From Ferruginibacter sp. (lineage in GTDB: Bacteria > Bacteroidota > Bacteroidia > Chitinophagales > Chitinophagaceae): DNA of 64,000 nt. The notes beneath the pieces are model-generated. The model was not told the DNA's origin and searched no databases. It saw only the letters and a list, made by a program, of their open reading frames with translations. The DNA lies in assembly GCA_019638525.1 (NCBI GenBank), contig JAHBTO010000009.1, positions 28,714 to 92,713 of the forward strand. The letters run 5' to 3'. Shown here piece by piece: positions 35,703-44,539 of the stretch (positions are counted from its first letter, which is position 1; the number at the start of each line of letters is the position of its first letter). The position numbers and the translations under genes were made by a program.

Positions 35703-36845
35703 ATGCCAAATGTTACATACTATTTGGGTGCTGGAGCCAGCATTGAATCCCTACCTCTATACACTTCGTTTCAGGAAAGATTAAAGGTGTTTCGGGACTA
35801 TGTTTATCATTTCTCTTTAAGGTATCACGGGCAATTACATATAGGGATCTTTGAACATTATATTTTGATGCTGGATGAATTAATTGAACTATTGGATCCG
35901 AATGATTATTCTTCCGTTGATGTACTAGCTCATGAATTATTTATAAGCGAGCGGGCTAATCAAAAACTTAAGTTTTTTCAAATGAAATATCTTTTAAGTG
36001 ACTTTTTTGTATTTGAACAGCTGGATAAGAGGAAATACCAATATTTAACTCAAATTAAAGATGGTTCAGAATCCAGTGGCTTTGAACCTTATAGTGCATA
36101 TATCTGTTCTTAGGTCAATTGTACATTAGATAAAAGATATCGTTCCTTTATTTTGCCCTCCCTTTCATCAAATAAGTTTCCATCTTCGGTCAATTTCATA
36201 AGTTGGAATTACGACCTTCAAATTGAACTTGCATATGCTAAAATCAGGGGCATTTCAATTAATTTGGCACAGCGTGAGATTCAGGTCTTTCCCTCACCTG
36301 CAATAGTGGAAATTAATGAAAATGCCTCCTCTATAATTAAAGTTAATGGCACAGCAGGATTATATTTTAAACAAAATTCCGGTGACAAACTTGATGGCTG
36401 GATTAATGAAAGTGATTTTAATTGGAATGATGAATATGTAGCATTGATGGTGCAGGTATTCTATAATAATAGTAGTAGAATTATGGGCTCCAAGCCTTCT
36501 TTTAAGTTTTATTTTGAAGAACCTAATCCTCTTCATAATCGCACAATTGAATGTGCAAAAAAAATAATGAGTAAAACCGATGTCTTGGTAGTCATCGGTT
36601 ATTCATTTCATCCCTCCAATAGACTGATAGATCAGGAAGTATTACATGATTTTAGTAAATTGAAAAAGGTCATAATTCAAACCCAGGAATCAGATTACGA
36701 ATTAGTGAAGAATAACTTGAAGAATATTATACCTGCCTTCAATGGACAGATTGAACTTTATAAAGACTTAAGGAATTTTCCGGCATTTAATAACCTTGGC
36801 GAAATTAGAAATATTGAAGATTTTGCAACTTCGGGTAAAGTTTAA
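35703..36845 (+). pseudogene. SIR2-like domain protein interrupted by one in-frame amber codon
   Basis: Residues 1-136 (35703-36110) and the remainder are in one frame, separated only by TAG at 36111-36113; the sequence downstream (VNCTLDKRYRSF) stays open to 36845, about 380 codons in all. SIR2-like motifs: N-terminal YYLGAGASIESLP (NAD loop), then ISWNYDLQIELAY (NYD) and VVIGYSFHPSNRLID after the stop. SIR2-like proteins are common NAD-depleting or NAD-sensing defence effectors. Either inactivated by a point mutation or split into two polypeptides; a TTG at 36153 would be the second start. A gene-free 270-bp stretch follows, with nothing recognisable. Confidence 0.75.
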
Positions 36846-37115
36846 GCAGCTTTTTCTTTACAGAAGCACTTTTGCAATTCTAATAGGTTCAATATTATCC
36901 AGGAATGTTTTTCTTATCTGTTTTTCTTTTGTGTTAATACTATTGATGTTATTATTTGAGCAATCAAAATAGGCAAGCTAAGGACTGTTCTGCAAATTGT
37001 AATCTTCAAAGTAAAGAGGGAAAGACAATATTAGTTCAGGGTCCCATTTACTACCTGTTCTGTTTCTAATTTAGCTTGCTCAATTGAACGGTTGGGAAAA
37101 GTATATCTTGCTAGC

Positions 37116-37346
37116 TCAGTCTTCACTTTCATTCTCATGTTTCAGTACTTTTTTTAAAAGATAAATTCCCTTACTCAACCTGTTCCTGGTAACACCATAA
37201 CTTAAATTCACCTTGTCGGCAACGGCTTTCTTAGTAAGATTGTTTAAACAATAAAGTAAAACTACTTCCCTGTATTGTTCCGGCAATTCCGCAACAAGTT
37301 TGCGTAGTTCTGGTTCACTGATTTTTATTATTAATTTGACTGCCAT
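37116..37346 (-). CDS. Stand-alone sigma-70 region 4-like HTH protein
   Basis: 76 residues consisting almost only of a sigma region 4 HTH: LVAELPEQYREVVLLYCLNN, LTKKAVADKVNLSYGVTRN and RLSKGIYLLKKVL. No region 2, so it cannot act as a sigma factor alone; probably a small transcription regulator. Divergent from the XRE-type gene at 37429. Confidence 0.65.
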   Translation of the reverse strand: MAVKLIIKISEPELRKLVAELPEQYREVVLLYCLNNLTKKAVADKVNLSYGVTRNRLSKGIYLLKKVLKHENESED

Positions 37347-37428
37347 ATCTTTTATTTCATTTTAAAAACACTTCCCTATGGGAGATTAAGGTAACCATGC
37401 ATTTAAAGCAACTTTAGGGCCTCATCAA

Positions 37429-37665
37429 ATGAGGTTCATGAAAGCTAAAATTGATCAGTTTGTAATTAACATGGTTAAAGAAAAGCGGCTTGAGAAAAAT
37501 ATTTCTCAGGCTGATTTAGCATATGAATTGGGAATCTCAGTTGGTTTCATCGGTAAGATAGAAAGTACAAAATATCCATCCCACTATAATATCAAACATT
37601 TAAATCAACTTGCTAAAATCCTTGAATGTAGCCCACAGGACTTCCTTCCTAAAAAGCCACTTTAA
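37429..37665 (+). CDS. XRE-family helix-turn-helix regulator
   Basis: 78 residues; the start could also be the ATG at 37438. Cro/C1-type HTH: RLEKNISQADLAYELGISV, GFIGKIESTKY, and LNQLAKILECSPQDFLPKKP. A minimal DNA-binding protein of the kind controlling mobile elements. Opposite orientation to the region 4-like gene at 37116, with an 82-bp shared upstream region. Confidence 0.82.
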   Translation: MRFMKAKIDQFVINMVKEKRLEKNISQADLAYELGISVGFIGKIESTKYPSHYNIKHLNQLAKILECSPQDFLPKKPL

Positions 37666-37829
37666 ATTCCCGGTATTTATTTCGGCAAAACTAAATCAAA
37701 AATTCGTTCACCTTCCTATAGGCTATTGAATTAATCCGTATTGCATAATTCCCCCTCCCGATCTAACAACAGATTGTTCACATTCAATAAGAGTTTTACA
37801 GCCACTTCATTTAACTAAAAATTATTCCA

Positions 37830-38105
37830 ATGGCTGTTAACTTGATTACCCAGGAAGATCTGCAGGCTTTCAAAACAGAATTATTTGCTGAACTAAAAAA
37901 CTTATTCACCCAGGTAGGGCATTCTCCTCAAAAAAAATGGCTAAAATCTTATGAGGTCAGGGAAATTCTCAGCATCTCCCGGGGCACCCTTCAGAATTTG
38001 AAGGATAATGGAACCCTTCACCCGACCCTTGTCGGCGGCCTCCTTTTTTACGACCACGATGAGATCACCAAACTACTCCAGGGCAATAAACAATCGAAGC
38101 GATGA
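37830..38105 (+). CDS. HTH_17/MerR-like DNA-binding protein of mobile elements (excisionase-type)
   Basis: 91 residues. The C-terminal winged-helix WLKSYEVREILSISRGTLQN and LKDNGTLHPTLVGGLLFYDHDEI matches the short HTH_17 proteins found in Bacteroidota integrative elements, where relatives serve as excision or replication cofactors. The exact role here is inferred. Followed by REP-like repeats and the replication-type gene. Confidence 0.75.
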   Translation: MAVNLITQEDLQAFKTELFAELKNLFTQVGHSPQKKWLKSYEVREILSISRGTLQNLKDNGTLHPTLVGGLLFYDHDEITKLLQGNKQSKR

Positions 38106-38112
38106 TCTCAAT

Positions 38113-38212
38113 TGTCATACTGAGCTTGTCGAAGTATGATTAACGAAATCACTGTTAGTATTGTCATGCTGAGGAACAGCCTCTCCCGATTATTTCGGGA
38201 AAGCATCTCATC
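38113..38212 (+). repeat. Two REP-like elements, head to tail
   Basis: CATACT, loop GAGCTTGTCGA, AGTATG (38116-38138), a spacer with AACGAAATCACT, then GTCATGCTGAGGAACAGCCT, inner hairpin CCCGA-TTATT-TCGGG and AAGCATCTCAT. Same arrangement as at 30629-30708. Confidence 0.65.
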
Positions 38213-38244
38213 ACCAAATTTCCAAATCTTCAAATCACCGAATC

Positions 38245-38406
38245 ATGTTCTCTCCATATCGTGGCCGCTCCCACACCAAAAAACAAAACACCAAAAAGCC
38301 CAGGACAAACACTGCCGGTACCAAACCATGTAACAAGAATATTTTCCAGCATTTCCTGTCCTTAAAAATTCCCAGGCTCATCAGTGGGAGGGGAGGAAAG
38401 CTATGA
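38245..38406 (+). CDS. Small basic ORF overlapping the replication-type gene (53 aa)
   Basis: Encodes MFSPYRGRSHTKKQNTKK at the start and LISGRGGKL at the end; strongly basic. Its stop overlaps the next start (ATGA at 38403-38406), and its last codons contain GGGGAGGAAAG, a good Shine-Dalgarno for the next gene, which is uncommon in this genome. Could be a real leader/coupling peptide or only the carrier of the ribosome-binding site. Confidence 0.35.
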   Translation: MFSPYRGRSHTKKQNTKKPRTNTAGTKPCNKNIFQHFLSLKIPRLISGRGGKL

Positions 38407-39527
38407 ACTATATAAGGCACCTGAATGCCTTTTTTTCCTTCATTCGTAGTGATGGACGGCTCACATCTTCGCATGTGAGCCTTTATATGGCCCTGTTCCA
38501 GTACTGGAATTTCAATCGGTTCCAGAATCCCTTTCCCGTTTACCGGGATAATATTATGAAGCTGAGTAAGATCGGATCAAAGAATACTTACCACAAATGC
38601 ATTAGAGAGTTGCACGAAGCAAAATACATTTACTACCAGCCCTCACCATCGAGATTTCTGCCGGTCAGGATTAGCGTAATACGTTTGGATGTTCAGGAGG
38701 AGCCACCTGCCAGATACAAACAATTGGATCTTTTCGGAAAGGAAATTAGCGATTCTATGTGTCCCAATAATGGGCCTGATAGTGTCTCAATTTTGACCGC
38801 TACGAGTACCGATTTTGATACTGTACCAGTCCCAAATTTGGGACACAATATAAAACCAAACTTTAAAAAAGATAAAACTGTGTCACACACACCCACGAAA
38901 AATTCCAAAAAAGATTTGAAAACAGAACAAAACTATACCAGCCTGCCCGCTGTCCCAGATTCGGTACACGATAAATTAAAAGCGGATTGTCACCCTGAGC
39001 CTGTCGAAGGGTCTCCATTTCCGGCACTAAATTCAGTAACTGAATTCTTTGCCCAAAACGATTATCCAAACACAGAAGCCCAAAAATTCTTTCTCTACAA
39101 CAAGGGTAGGGGATGGCAGCTCCGGGACAAAGTTCCCATAAAAGACTGGCAGGCGCTGGCACACAAATGGATGTTGGGCATTGGCAAAGCAAACAAAGAA
39201 AAGCAGCCAACAGAAACCGCTCCGGATGCAGAACAATTATACAAACAATTTTCAGCCGGCAACAAAATATTCAGCCTAATCACCGCAGAACATTTCGATC
39301 AACTGCAACTGCAGTTAACAGAAGCAATAATGCAGGAAGCCTGGAAAGCTCGGATCAATCAGCTCACCGGCACCAACCAGCATTCTCTGAATCAATTGTG
39401 GGACGCATACCTCAAAGGAAACAAGGAACATCCCCTAATTCAAAAAGACAAACCCAACCTAATAGATTTGGCGAAACGTATCTCCGTATTAAGTCATTTT
39501 CAAAAGCAAAACGAAAGTCCACCATAG
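38403..39527 (+). CDS. Replication-initiator-like / winged-helix protein of a mobile element
   Basis: 374 residues. The N-terminal 90 residues (SSHVSLYMALFQYWNFNRFQ, KIGSKNTYHKCIRELHEAKY) form a winged-helix typical of Bacteroidota mobile-element proteins with DnaD/replication-initiator-like heads. A variable, low-complexity middle (about 100-215) follows, and a C-terminal helical part starts at about 215 with FFAQNDYPNTEAQKFFLYNK. Residues CHPEPVEGSP at about 199-208 come from an inserted REP-like repeat. Preceded by a strong SD sequence. Function in replication is inferred from family look and context. Confidence 0.6.
   Translation: MNYIRHLNAFFSFIRSDGRLTSSHVSLYMALFQYWNFNRFQNPFPVYRDNIMKLSKIGSKNTYHKCIRELHEAKYIYYQPSPSRFLPVRISVIRLDVQEEPPARYKQLDLFGKEISDSMCPNNGPDSVSILTATSTDFDTVPVPNLGHNIKPNFKKDKTVSHTPTKNSKKDLKTEQNYTSLPAVPDSVHDKLKADCHPEPVEGSPFPALNSVTEFFAQNDYPNTEAQKFFLYNKGRGWQLRDKVPIKDWQALAHKWMLGIGKANKEKQPTETAPDAEQLYKQFSAGNKIFSLITAEHFDQLQLQLTEAIMQEAWKARINQLTGTNQHSLNQLWDAYLKGNKEHPLIQKDKPNLIDLAKRISVLSHFQKQNESPP
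38986..39016 (+). repeat. REP-like element inside a coding frame
   Basis: ACCCT, conserved loop GAGCCTGTCGA, AGGGT, read in frame as CHPEPVEGSP within the 374-residue protein. The insertion falls in its low-complexity middle and leaves the frame open. Confidence 0.75.
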
Positions 39528-39627
39528 CCCTGTCACCATGGTCACCATTGTCCCACTGAGCAAGCCTATCCTTAGTGAAGCCGAATATTCAACCAAAAAC
39601 ACCTAACCCAAAACTCAAAACGCTTAC

Positions 39628-40080
39628 ATGCACACAATAAACCTCATGGATTTCGCAGATTCTCCCTGCCGGGAAATCTATACATATTTGTTGAAAACCC
39701 ACGAAACTTCATTCAGGGTAATGATGCCAAAAATGTTGCTGGCTCCAAAAGACGCCCGTATTGAAATAGCAACGGAATATTATGATGCCCTTTATTTCGG
39801 ACAGAAGCTTTCAGAATTTTCCGCCGATTTCTGCTACCAGGTACCATCTGCTTGTTCAGAAACACCCTTCGCATATGAATTTAGCACCACCGACATGGAA
39901 AAGCTGGCAGATTCCCTGTTTTACCTCATACGGGGCATTGTGCTCGATGAAGAAACAGATTATATCATGGAAAAATACTGGGAGGAAAAAGAACAGTTCT
40001 GGGAGCAATATTGTAACAACCAAATTGAACCGGTCTGTCATGGCCTCTTGCACATCATGGAAGACATGTTGTCACCTTGA
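39628..40080 (+). CDS. Hypothetical acidic protein of the mobile region (150 aa)
   Basis: Predicted mainly helical, acidic C-terminal half (LIRGIVLDEETDYIMEKYWE). No motif recognised. It lies in a same-strand run with the replication-type gene and the 147-residue protein at 40139, and shares their higher-GC codon use compared with the AT-rich genes after 40.6 kb. A REP-like sequence overlaps its stop (40070-40096). Confidence 0.6.
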   Translation: MHTINLMDFADSPCREIYTYLLKTHETSFRVMMPKMLLAPKDARIEIATEYYDALYFGQKLSEFSADFCYQVPSACSETPFAYEFSTTDMEKLADSLFYLIRGIVLDEETDYIMEKYWEEKEQFWEQYCNNQIEPVCHGLLHIMEDMLSP

Positions 40081-40096
40081 ACCTTTCGAAAGGCAA
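40070..40096 (+). repeat. Diverged REP-like element
   Basis: CACCTT, loop GAACCTTTCGA, AAGGCA: a weaker member of the family with the loop partly changed, overlapping the last codons of the gene at 39628. Confidence 0.45.
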
Positions 40097-40138
40097 CATT
40101 CCGAACTCTTAATTCTTAACTCTTAATTCAAACAAACA

Positions 40139-40582
40139 ATGAACATCAAAAACTACACATCCACGGTCGAAGCCAGCCGTTCAATGGCAAAAATAGAAGA
40201 ACTCCTTGTCGAGATCGGCGCAACAAACATCAACAAGCAATACGAAAACAAAATTTGCACCGGCATCACATTCCTGCTGTTTGACGAACACCTGCAGCAG
40301 ACCTTACCTTTCCATTTAAAAGCCCAGGTCGAAGAATGTTTTCTTATACTCTGGAAGGACGTTAAGCGCCCCCGTGCCGACACCGCCGACACCCTTCACC
40401 TTCAGGCCAACAAAACCGCCTGGAAGATCCTTTCCGACTGGACCGAAATCCAGTGCAGCATGATCCTCCTCGGTCAGGCCAAACCCCTGCAGATGTTTCT
40501 GCCCTTTATGTACGACATGAAAACCTCAGAAACATTATTTGACAAGGTGACGAACGGTAAACTAAAGCTTTTACCAGGATAG
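40139..40582 (+). CDS. Hypothetical protein of the mobile region (147 aa)
   Basis: Helical protein with blocks MAKIEELLVEIGATNINKQY, GITFLLFDEH and FHLKAQVEECFLILWKDVKR. Family not recognised. C-rich third-position codon use in its middle (ACCGCCGACACC type) differs from the following AT-rich genes and suggests a different origin. In context it may assist element replication or recombination, unproven. Confidence 0.6.
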   Translation: MNIKNYTSTVEASRSMAKIEELLVEIGATNINKQYENKICTGITFLLFDEHLQQTLPFHLKAQVEECFLILWKDVKRPRADTADTLHLQANKTAWKILSDWTEIQCSMILLGQAKPLQMFLPFMYDMKTSETLFDKVTNGKLKLLPG

Positions 40583-40639
40583 TTTGACTCAAGCTGAATC
40601 TGGTTATTTAAACTATTTTTACATTAATTTGAATAATAT

Positions 40640-40849
40640 ATGGATTTTGAAAAAACCTGGACAGAGATTGAATGCTCTAAATGCAATTATAAAAATGACT
40701 TGCAATTATTAGATATAAAACTTGAAACCAAAATTTACTGCTCGAATTGCAAGACCTGTATTCAATTAAAAGATGATAATGCCTCATTCTATTCAGGTAT
40801 TAACCAGATGAATAATTTTCTAAAAGATTTCAATAACCTTTTTAAGTAA
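40640..40849 (+). CDS. Small zinc-ribbon protein (69 aa)
   Basis: Two knuckles, ECSKCNYKND and YCSNCKTCIQL, form a four-Cys zinc ribbon, followed by a short helical tail (GINQMNNFLKDFNNLF). It ends 7 nt before the PD-(D/E)XK gene at 40857, so the two are probably co-transcribed and may act together, the ribbon as a nucleic-acid or protein adaptor. Confidence 0.65.
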   Translation: MDFEKTWTEIECSKCNYKNDLQLLDIKLETKIYCSNCKTCIQLKDDNASFYSGINQMNNFLKDFNNLFK

Positions 40850-40856
40850 TTCAATA

Positions 40857-41813
40857 ATGTACTTCAATCATAATCTACGTGTTAAAGTCCAGGACTGGCG
40901 TAATAGGCTTTATAAATCTACTTACGAACAATTTAATAATAGCTACTATTTTTTCTTTAAAAATATTGCAGGAACAAATTTGATTGCAAGTATATTAAAT
41001 GAAGCGATTACTAATAATCCAATTATTACAGAGCAAATAGAAGTAGTTAAAAAACAATTAGCAGGGTATAACCGCTTTAGATTAAGTAAAATTCAATTTG
41101 AAAATGAAGCTCAAGTAGCAGGATTTTTATATTCCTTACATCAGCATTTTATTTCATCAAAAGCCGATGCTGTTGCGTTAGTTCAAAACTATTCTACCTC
41201 TGGTGGCGGATATGATGAACAGCATGAGAGTTTTATCACAGAATATATTCAGCCGCTTACAAATTACCTCGAAGACGTACTTGATGCATCAAGTTCTGTT
41301 TTGTATTTGCTTGAAAAATATAAGTTAAGAACTGAGAATTTTTTAAAGAAAGATTTGCTGATTAAATATAGGGGATTAGACAAACATTATGAGCAGCTAT
41401 TGGAAGATGATTTAAGGTTGTACTTATTTGATAATGGTATTGATAATCCGTTTTCCACACCAAAAAGCTCATCGGGCCGGGCAGATATAGTTGGGTTACT
41501 TGATACATCAGATCCACTTGTTCTCGAAATCAAGATTTATGACTCCTCAAAGAATTACAAGAAGCAGAGGATAATTGATGGCTTTAATCAAATAGTAAAA
41601 TATGCAAACGACTACAATAAATCTGTGGGCTATTTAGTAAACTTTGTATTGGATAATGCAGAGTTTAATTTTCAAAGCACAACAACAGAAAGAACATGGC
41701 CACAACGTATTGAAATTAACGGAAAGATCTTCTATATAATATTTATAAATCTGTTTGATGGTGCTTCAGCAAGTAATTCAAAAAACCCAGAAAGTATACT
41801 TGTAGAAATTTGA
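40857..41813 (+). CDS. PD-(D/E)XK nuclease-superfamily protein
   Basis: 318 residues. Nuclease core at about 180-270: LLEDDLRLYLFD helix, GRADIVGLL with Asp210, LVLEIKIYD with Glu224-x-Lys226, and QIVKYANDYNKSVGYLVNF as the following helix and strand. The motif order D...ExK is that of restriction-like nucleases. The helical N-terminal 160 residues are unrecognised. Together with the preceding zinc ribbon it looks like a two-gene defence or DNA-repair unit; target unknown. Confidence 0.7.
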   Translation: MYFNHNLRVKVQDWRNRLYKSTYEQFNNSYYFFFKNIAGTNLIASILNEAITNNPIITEQIEVVKKQLAGYNRFRLSKIQFENEAQVAGFLYSLHQHFISSKADAVALVQNYSTSGGGYDEQHESFITEYIQPLTNYLEDVLDASSSVLYLLEKYKLRTENFLKKDLLIKYRGLDKHYEQLLEDDLRLYLFDNGIDNPFSTPKSSSGRADIVGLLDTSDPLVLEIKIYDSSKNYKKQRIIDGFNQIVKYANDYNKSVGYLVNFVLDNAEFNFQSTTTERTWPQRIEINGKIFYIIFINLFDGASASNSKNPESILVEI

Positions 41814-41923
41814 AGCGCCCTTCTCGTAAAAAGCAGAATCACCAATGAATAGCCATAAAGGGCAATAAAGATCAGGTTTCAACATTATATAAGCGATACC
41901 ATTTTTTAAGATAACTTCGTACT

Positions 41924-42811
41924 ATGTTTTACCGTCGCAAGATCATATTAGGACTCCTCCAGGCCTTTGGGAATAAATTACCCCAAATCAAACTGTATAA
42001 ATTATTGTTAGTGGTTACAAAGCAACAACAAAAACCAGAGTATGATTTTGTTCCCTATCAGTATGGATGTTATTCATTTTCCCTTCATGCTGATCTGGAA
42101 GCAATGTACAAACAGGGGTTATTAAAGGAAGATGAAAAAAAGACCATCTACAAACTAGATAACAAAAGCTATTTTTCTTTGCTTACAGAAAACGACAAAA
42201 AGATAATATTATCTGTATATCGGCAATTTGAAAGAAGTACAACTAACGATATCATACGATACACTTATAGGCAGTTTCCGTTTACAGCAATTAAATCCAA
42301 AATAGCGGAAGATCTATTGTCAAAGGATGACTTTGAAAACGTAATATCTTCTAAGCCGGTTTCAGGTAAAACAACTCTTTTTACGATAGGATATGAAGGA
42401 ATTTCATTAGAAGCTTACTTAAATAAGTTGATAGTAAACGATGTTAAAGTGTTAGTAGACGTTCGAAGGAATGCATTAAGTATGAAATATGGCTTTTCAA
42501 AAAGCCAATTACGGCGATATTGTGAAAATTTGGATATTGAGTATGTTCATATTCCTGAAGTTGGAATACAGTCAGAATTACGGCAGGAGCTAAAGACTCA
42601 ATCTGACTATGATAAATTGTTTATTAAATATACGCACAGTAATTTATCTCAAACCGGCTCCTATCAGAAAAAAATACTTGATCTATTGGAGTCAAAAAAT
42701 CGCATTGCTCTCACTTGCTTTGAAGCAAATATTTGCCAGTGCCATCGTAAACACTTATCCGAGGCGATAACCCAACTCCCGGGGTGGAATTATGAACTAA
42801 AACATATTTAA
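41924..42811 (+). CDS. DUF488 protein with N-terminal winged-helix-like domain
   Basis: 295 residues. The C-terminal DUF488 domain (about 143-295) shows FTIGYEGISLEAYLNKL, VDVRRNALSMKYGFSKSQL and TCFEANICQCHRKHL. The N-terminal 130 residues look helical with a possible DNA-binding fold (IKLYKLLLVVTKQQQKPEYDF). Its stop and the next start overlap (TAATG at 42809-42813), so the pair is translationally coupled. DUF488 function is not established; the pairing suggests a two-component accessory system, possibly stress or defence related. Confidence 0.78.
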   Translation: MFYRRKIILGLLQAFGNKLPQIKLYKLLLVVTKQQQKPEYDFVPYQYGCYSFSLHADLEAMYKQGLLKEDEKKTIYKLDNKSYFSLLTENDKKIILSVYRQFERSTTNDIIRYTYRQFPFTAIKSKIAEDLLSKDDFENVISSKPVSGKTTLFTIGYEGISLEAYLNKLIVNDVKVLVDVRRNALSMKYGFSKSQLRRYCENLDIEYVHIPEVGIQSELRQELKTQSDYDKLFIKYTHSNLSQTGSYQKKILDLLESKNRIALTCFEANICQCHRKHLSEAITQLPGWNYELKHI

Positions 42812-43635
42812 TGCCTCTTACCAAAGTGTTAATAACTGTCAAAACTTACCCTACTATCTCAACAAAGTATGAAGAGCTGGTATGCACTGCGGGGTTTAAA
42901 GAAGATGGGAATTGGATACGAATTTACCCGGTACAATTTAGGAAGAAGGCATATGATGAACAATACAGTAAATACCAGTGGATAGAAATTGATTTGGTGA
43001 AAAATACCGGCGATTTCCGGCCGGAAAGCTATAGGCCCGTATCCCATGATACAGAAATTAGAATCATTAACGAAATTGAAGCTGACGGAGGGAGTTGGGA
43101 TGCAAGACGAAAACTGGTATTGAACAAAGTTTATACAAATCTGACAACTTTGATTGCAGAAGCGAAGGACAGAAGCATTTGTACATCCCTGGCAGTTTTC
43201 AAACCAACAGAAATAGTAGACGTAAAAATAAAAGCTAGTACAAGAGAATGGAGTAAAGAAAAGCTGGCAACTCTCCAGCAACTAAGCATTTTCGAATCAG
43301 TTAAAACTGATAGGCCCCAAGTGGTAAAAAAGCTGCCATATGAATTTTCGTATGTCTTCAAAGATGACAGTGGCAAACAAGCAACTTTAATGATTGAAGA
43401 TTGGGAGTTGGGACAGCTTTACTGGAATTGTCTACGCAGGCACGAAGGTGATGAGACCAAAGCATGTGCTGATGTGAAATATAAGTATTTCAATGATTTT
43501 GCAAAGACAAAAGATCTTCATTTATACTTAGGTACGGCTCAAACATATCATTTGGTTTCACCGAACCCTTTTTTGGTGATTGGAACTTTTCACCCAAAAT
43601 TTCCTAAAGTAAATCCTCAAGGCAGTTTGTTTTAG
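42811..43635 (+). CDS. Conserved hypothetical partner of the DUF488 protein
   Basis: 274 residues, coupled to the DUF488 gene by TAATG. Contains ISTKYEELVCTAGFKEDGNW, WIRIYPVQFRKKAYDEQYSK and a C-terminal LHLYLGTAQTYHLVSPNPFLVIG. No enzymatic motif identified. It ends overlapping the convergent HNH gene by 4 nt. I recognise the pair as recurring but cannot assign a function. Confidence 0.65.
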   Translation: MPLTKVLITVKTYPTISTKYEELVCTAGFKEDGNWIRIYPVQFRKKAYDEQYSKYQWIEIDLVKNTGDFRPESYRPVSHDTEIRIINEIEADGGSWDARRKLVLNKVYTNLTTLIAEAKDRSICTSLAVFKPTEIVDVKIKASTREWSKEKLATLQQLSIFESVKTDRPQVVKKLPYEFSYVFKDDSGKQATLMIEDWELGQLYWNCLRRHEGDETKACADVKYKYFNDFAKTKDLHLYLGTAQTYHLVSPNPFLVIGTFHPKFPKVNPQGSLF

Positions 43636-44444
43636 TTGCCGCCTTTAATCAATTGCTCTTTATCCCATTCTAATATTGATCTGGCGTTATTTTCCAGTAG
43701 CCAAGTTTTATATGAATCTATAGATGGACCACCCATATTAATTGCGTATTCAATGCCCATAATGGCCAATACAAAATAAAATTCATTTTCCTTAGTCCAA
43801 AAGAACCTGAATTCATGAAGAACCTCATAAGGGTCTTTTTGCAATTCCGGATTAAGAAACCTATCCTCTTCATTGTAAATTCTTCTTTGATGATACGGCC
43901 AGAACTTAACAGTCTTTCCATATCGGGCATACATTTTAATGTCATCTAGTTCAGGCTTTGTCATTATCTCCTCAATCCAAAAAGGTTCATCTTTTATCCA
44001 ATGCAATAAAGCCTCAACAGACACTTTAGCTAAAAATCTTGAAAGTATTGTGTTATTTGGAGCTGGCTCAAGTTCTCCTGTAGGGATTAATAGTTTATTA
44101 ACTAGACCCGATTTAACCAGGCCTGCAATTTGCTCATTCATGTCTACAATTATCCTGTTTTTTTCTCGATAAACATTTACTGGACCTCCTTGTGGATGTA
44201 AGATTATCCCTTTCTCAGGAACATAATTTCCTTTTTTGCTTATTATATCATTTCTGTGTCTCAGGCTTTTAAAGTATGGCTGCTCCAAAAGCACTTTTTC
44301 AATTTTTATTGCAAAATAATTATTGCAATCATCACACACAATTCCAGGTTGTAAAACATGCTCTATGTTTCCTAGGCTTTCAGGTATTATATGTTCAATA
44401 CTTTTTGATGTATCAGCTACTTCTTTGCAAAACAAGCAAGGCAT
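43632..44444 (-). CDS. HNH-endonuclease-type protein
   Basis: 270 residues. N-terminal zinc/HNH module: CLFCKE, SIEHIIPESLG (catalytic-type His in EHIIP), then VCDDCNNYF as the second CxxC and Asn. The remaining about 200 residues are unrecognised, with WKDEPFWIEE-like aromatic-rich segments. Consistent with a small defence or mobile-DNA nuclease. Its 3' end overlaps that of the convergent gene at 42811-43635 by 4 nt. A 95-bp gap separates it from the SIR2 gene of the next operon. Confidence 0.75.
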   Translation of the reverse strand: MPCLFCKEVADTSKSIEHIIPESLGNIEHVLQPGIVCDDCNNYFAIKIEKVLLEQPYFKSLRHRNDIISKKGNYVPEKGIILHPQGGPVNVYREKNRIIVDMNEQIAGLVKSGLVNKLLIPTGELEPAPNNTILSRFLAKVSVEALLHWIKDEPFWIEEIMTKPELDDIKMYARYGKTVKFWPYHQRRIYNEEDRFLNPELQKDPYEVLHEFRFFWTKENEFYFVLAIMGIEYAINMGGPSIDSYKTWLLENNARSILEWDKEQLIKGGN

Positions 44445-44539
44445 ATGTATATTATTTGTATTAAGCTATAAAGATAAATGAAGTTTCAGGTCAAGTAAAA
44501 ATGGTTAGCTCTTAATTGAAACCAAGTAATAAATGCTAA

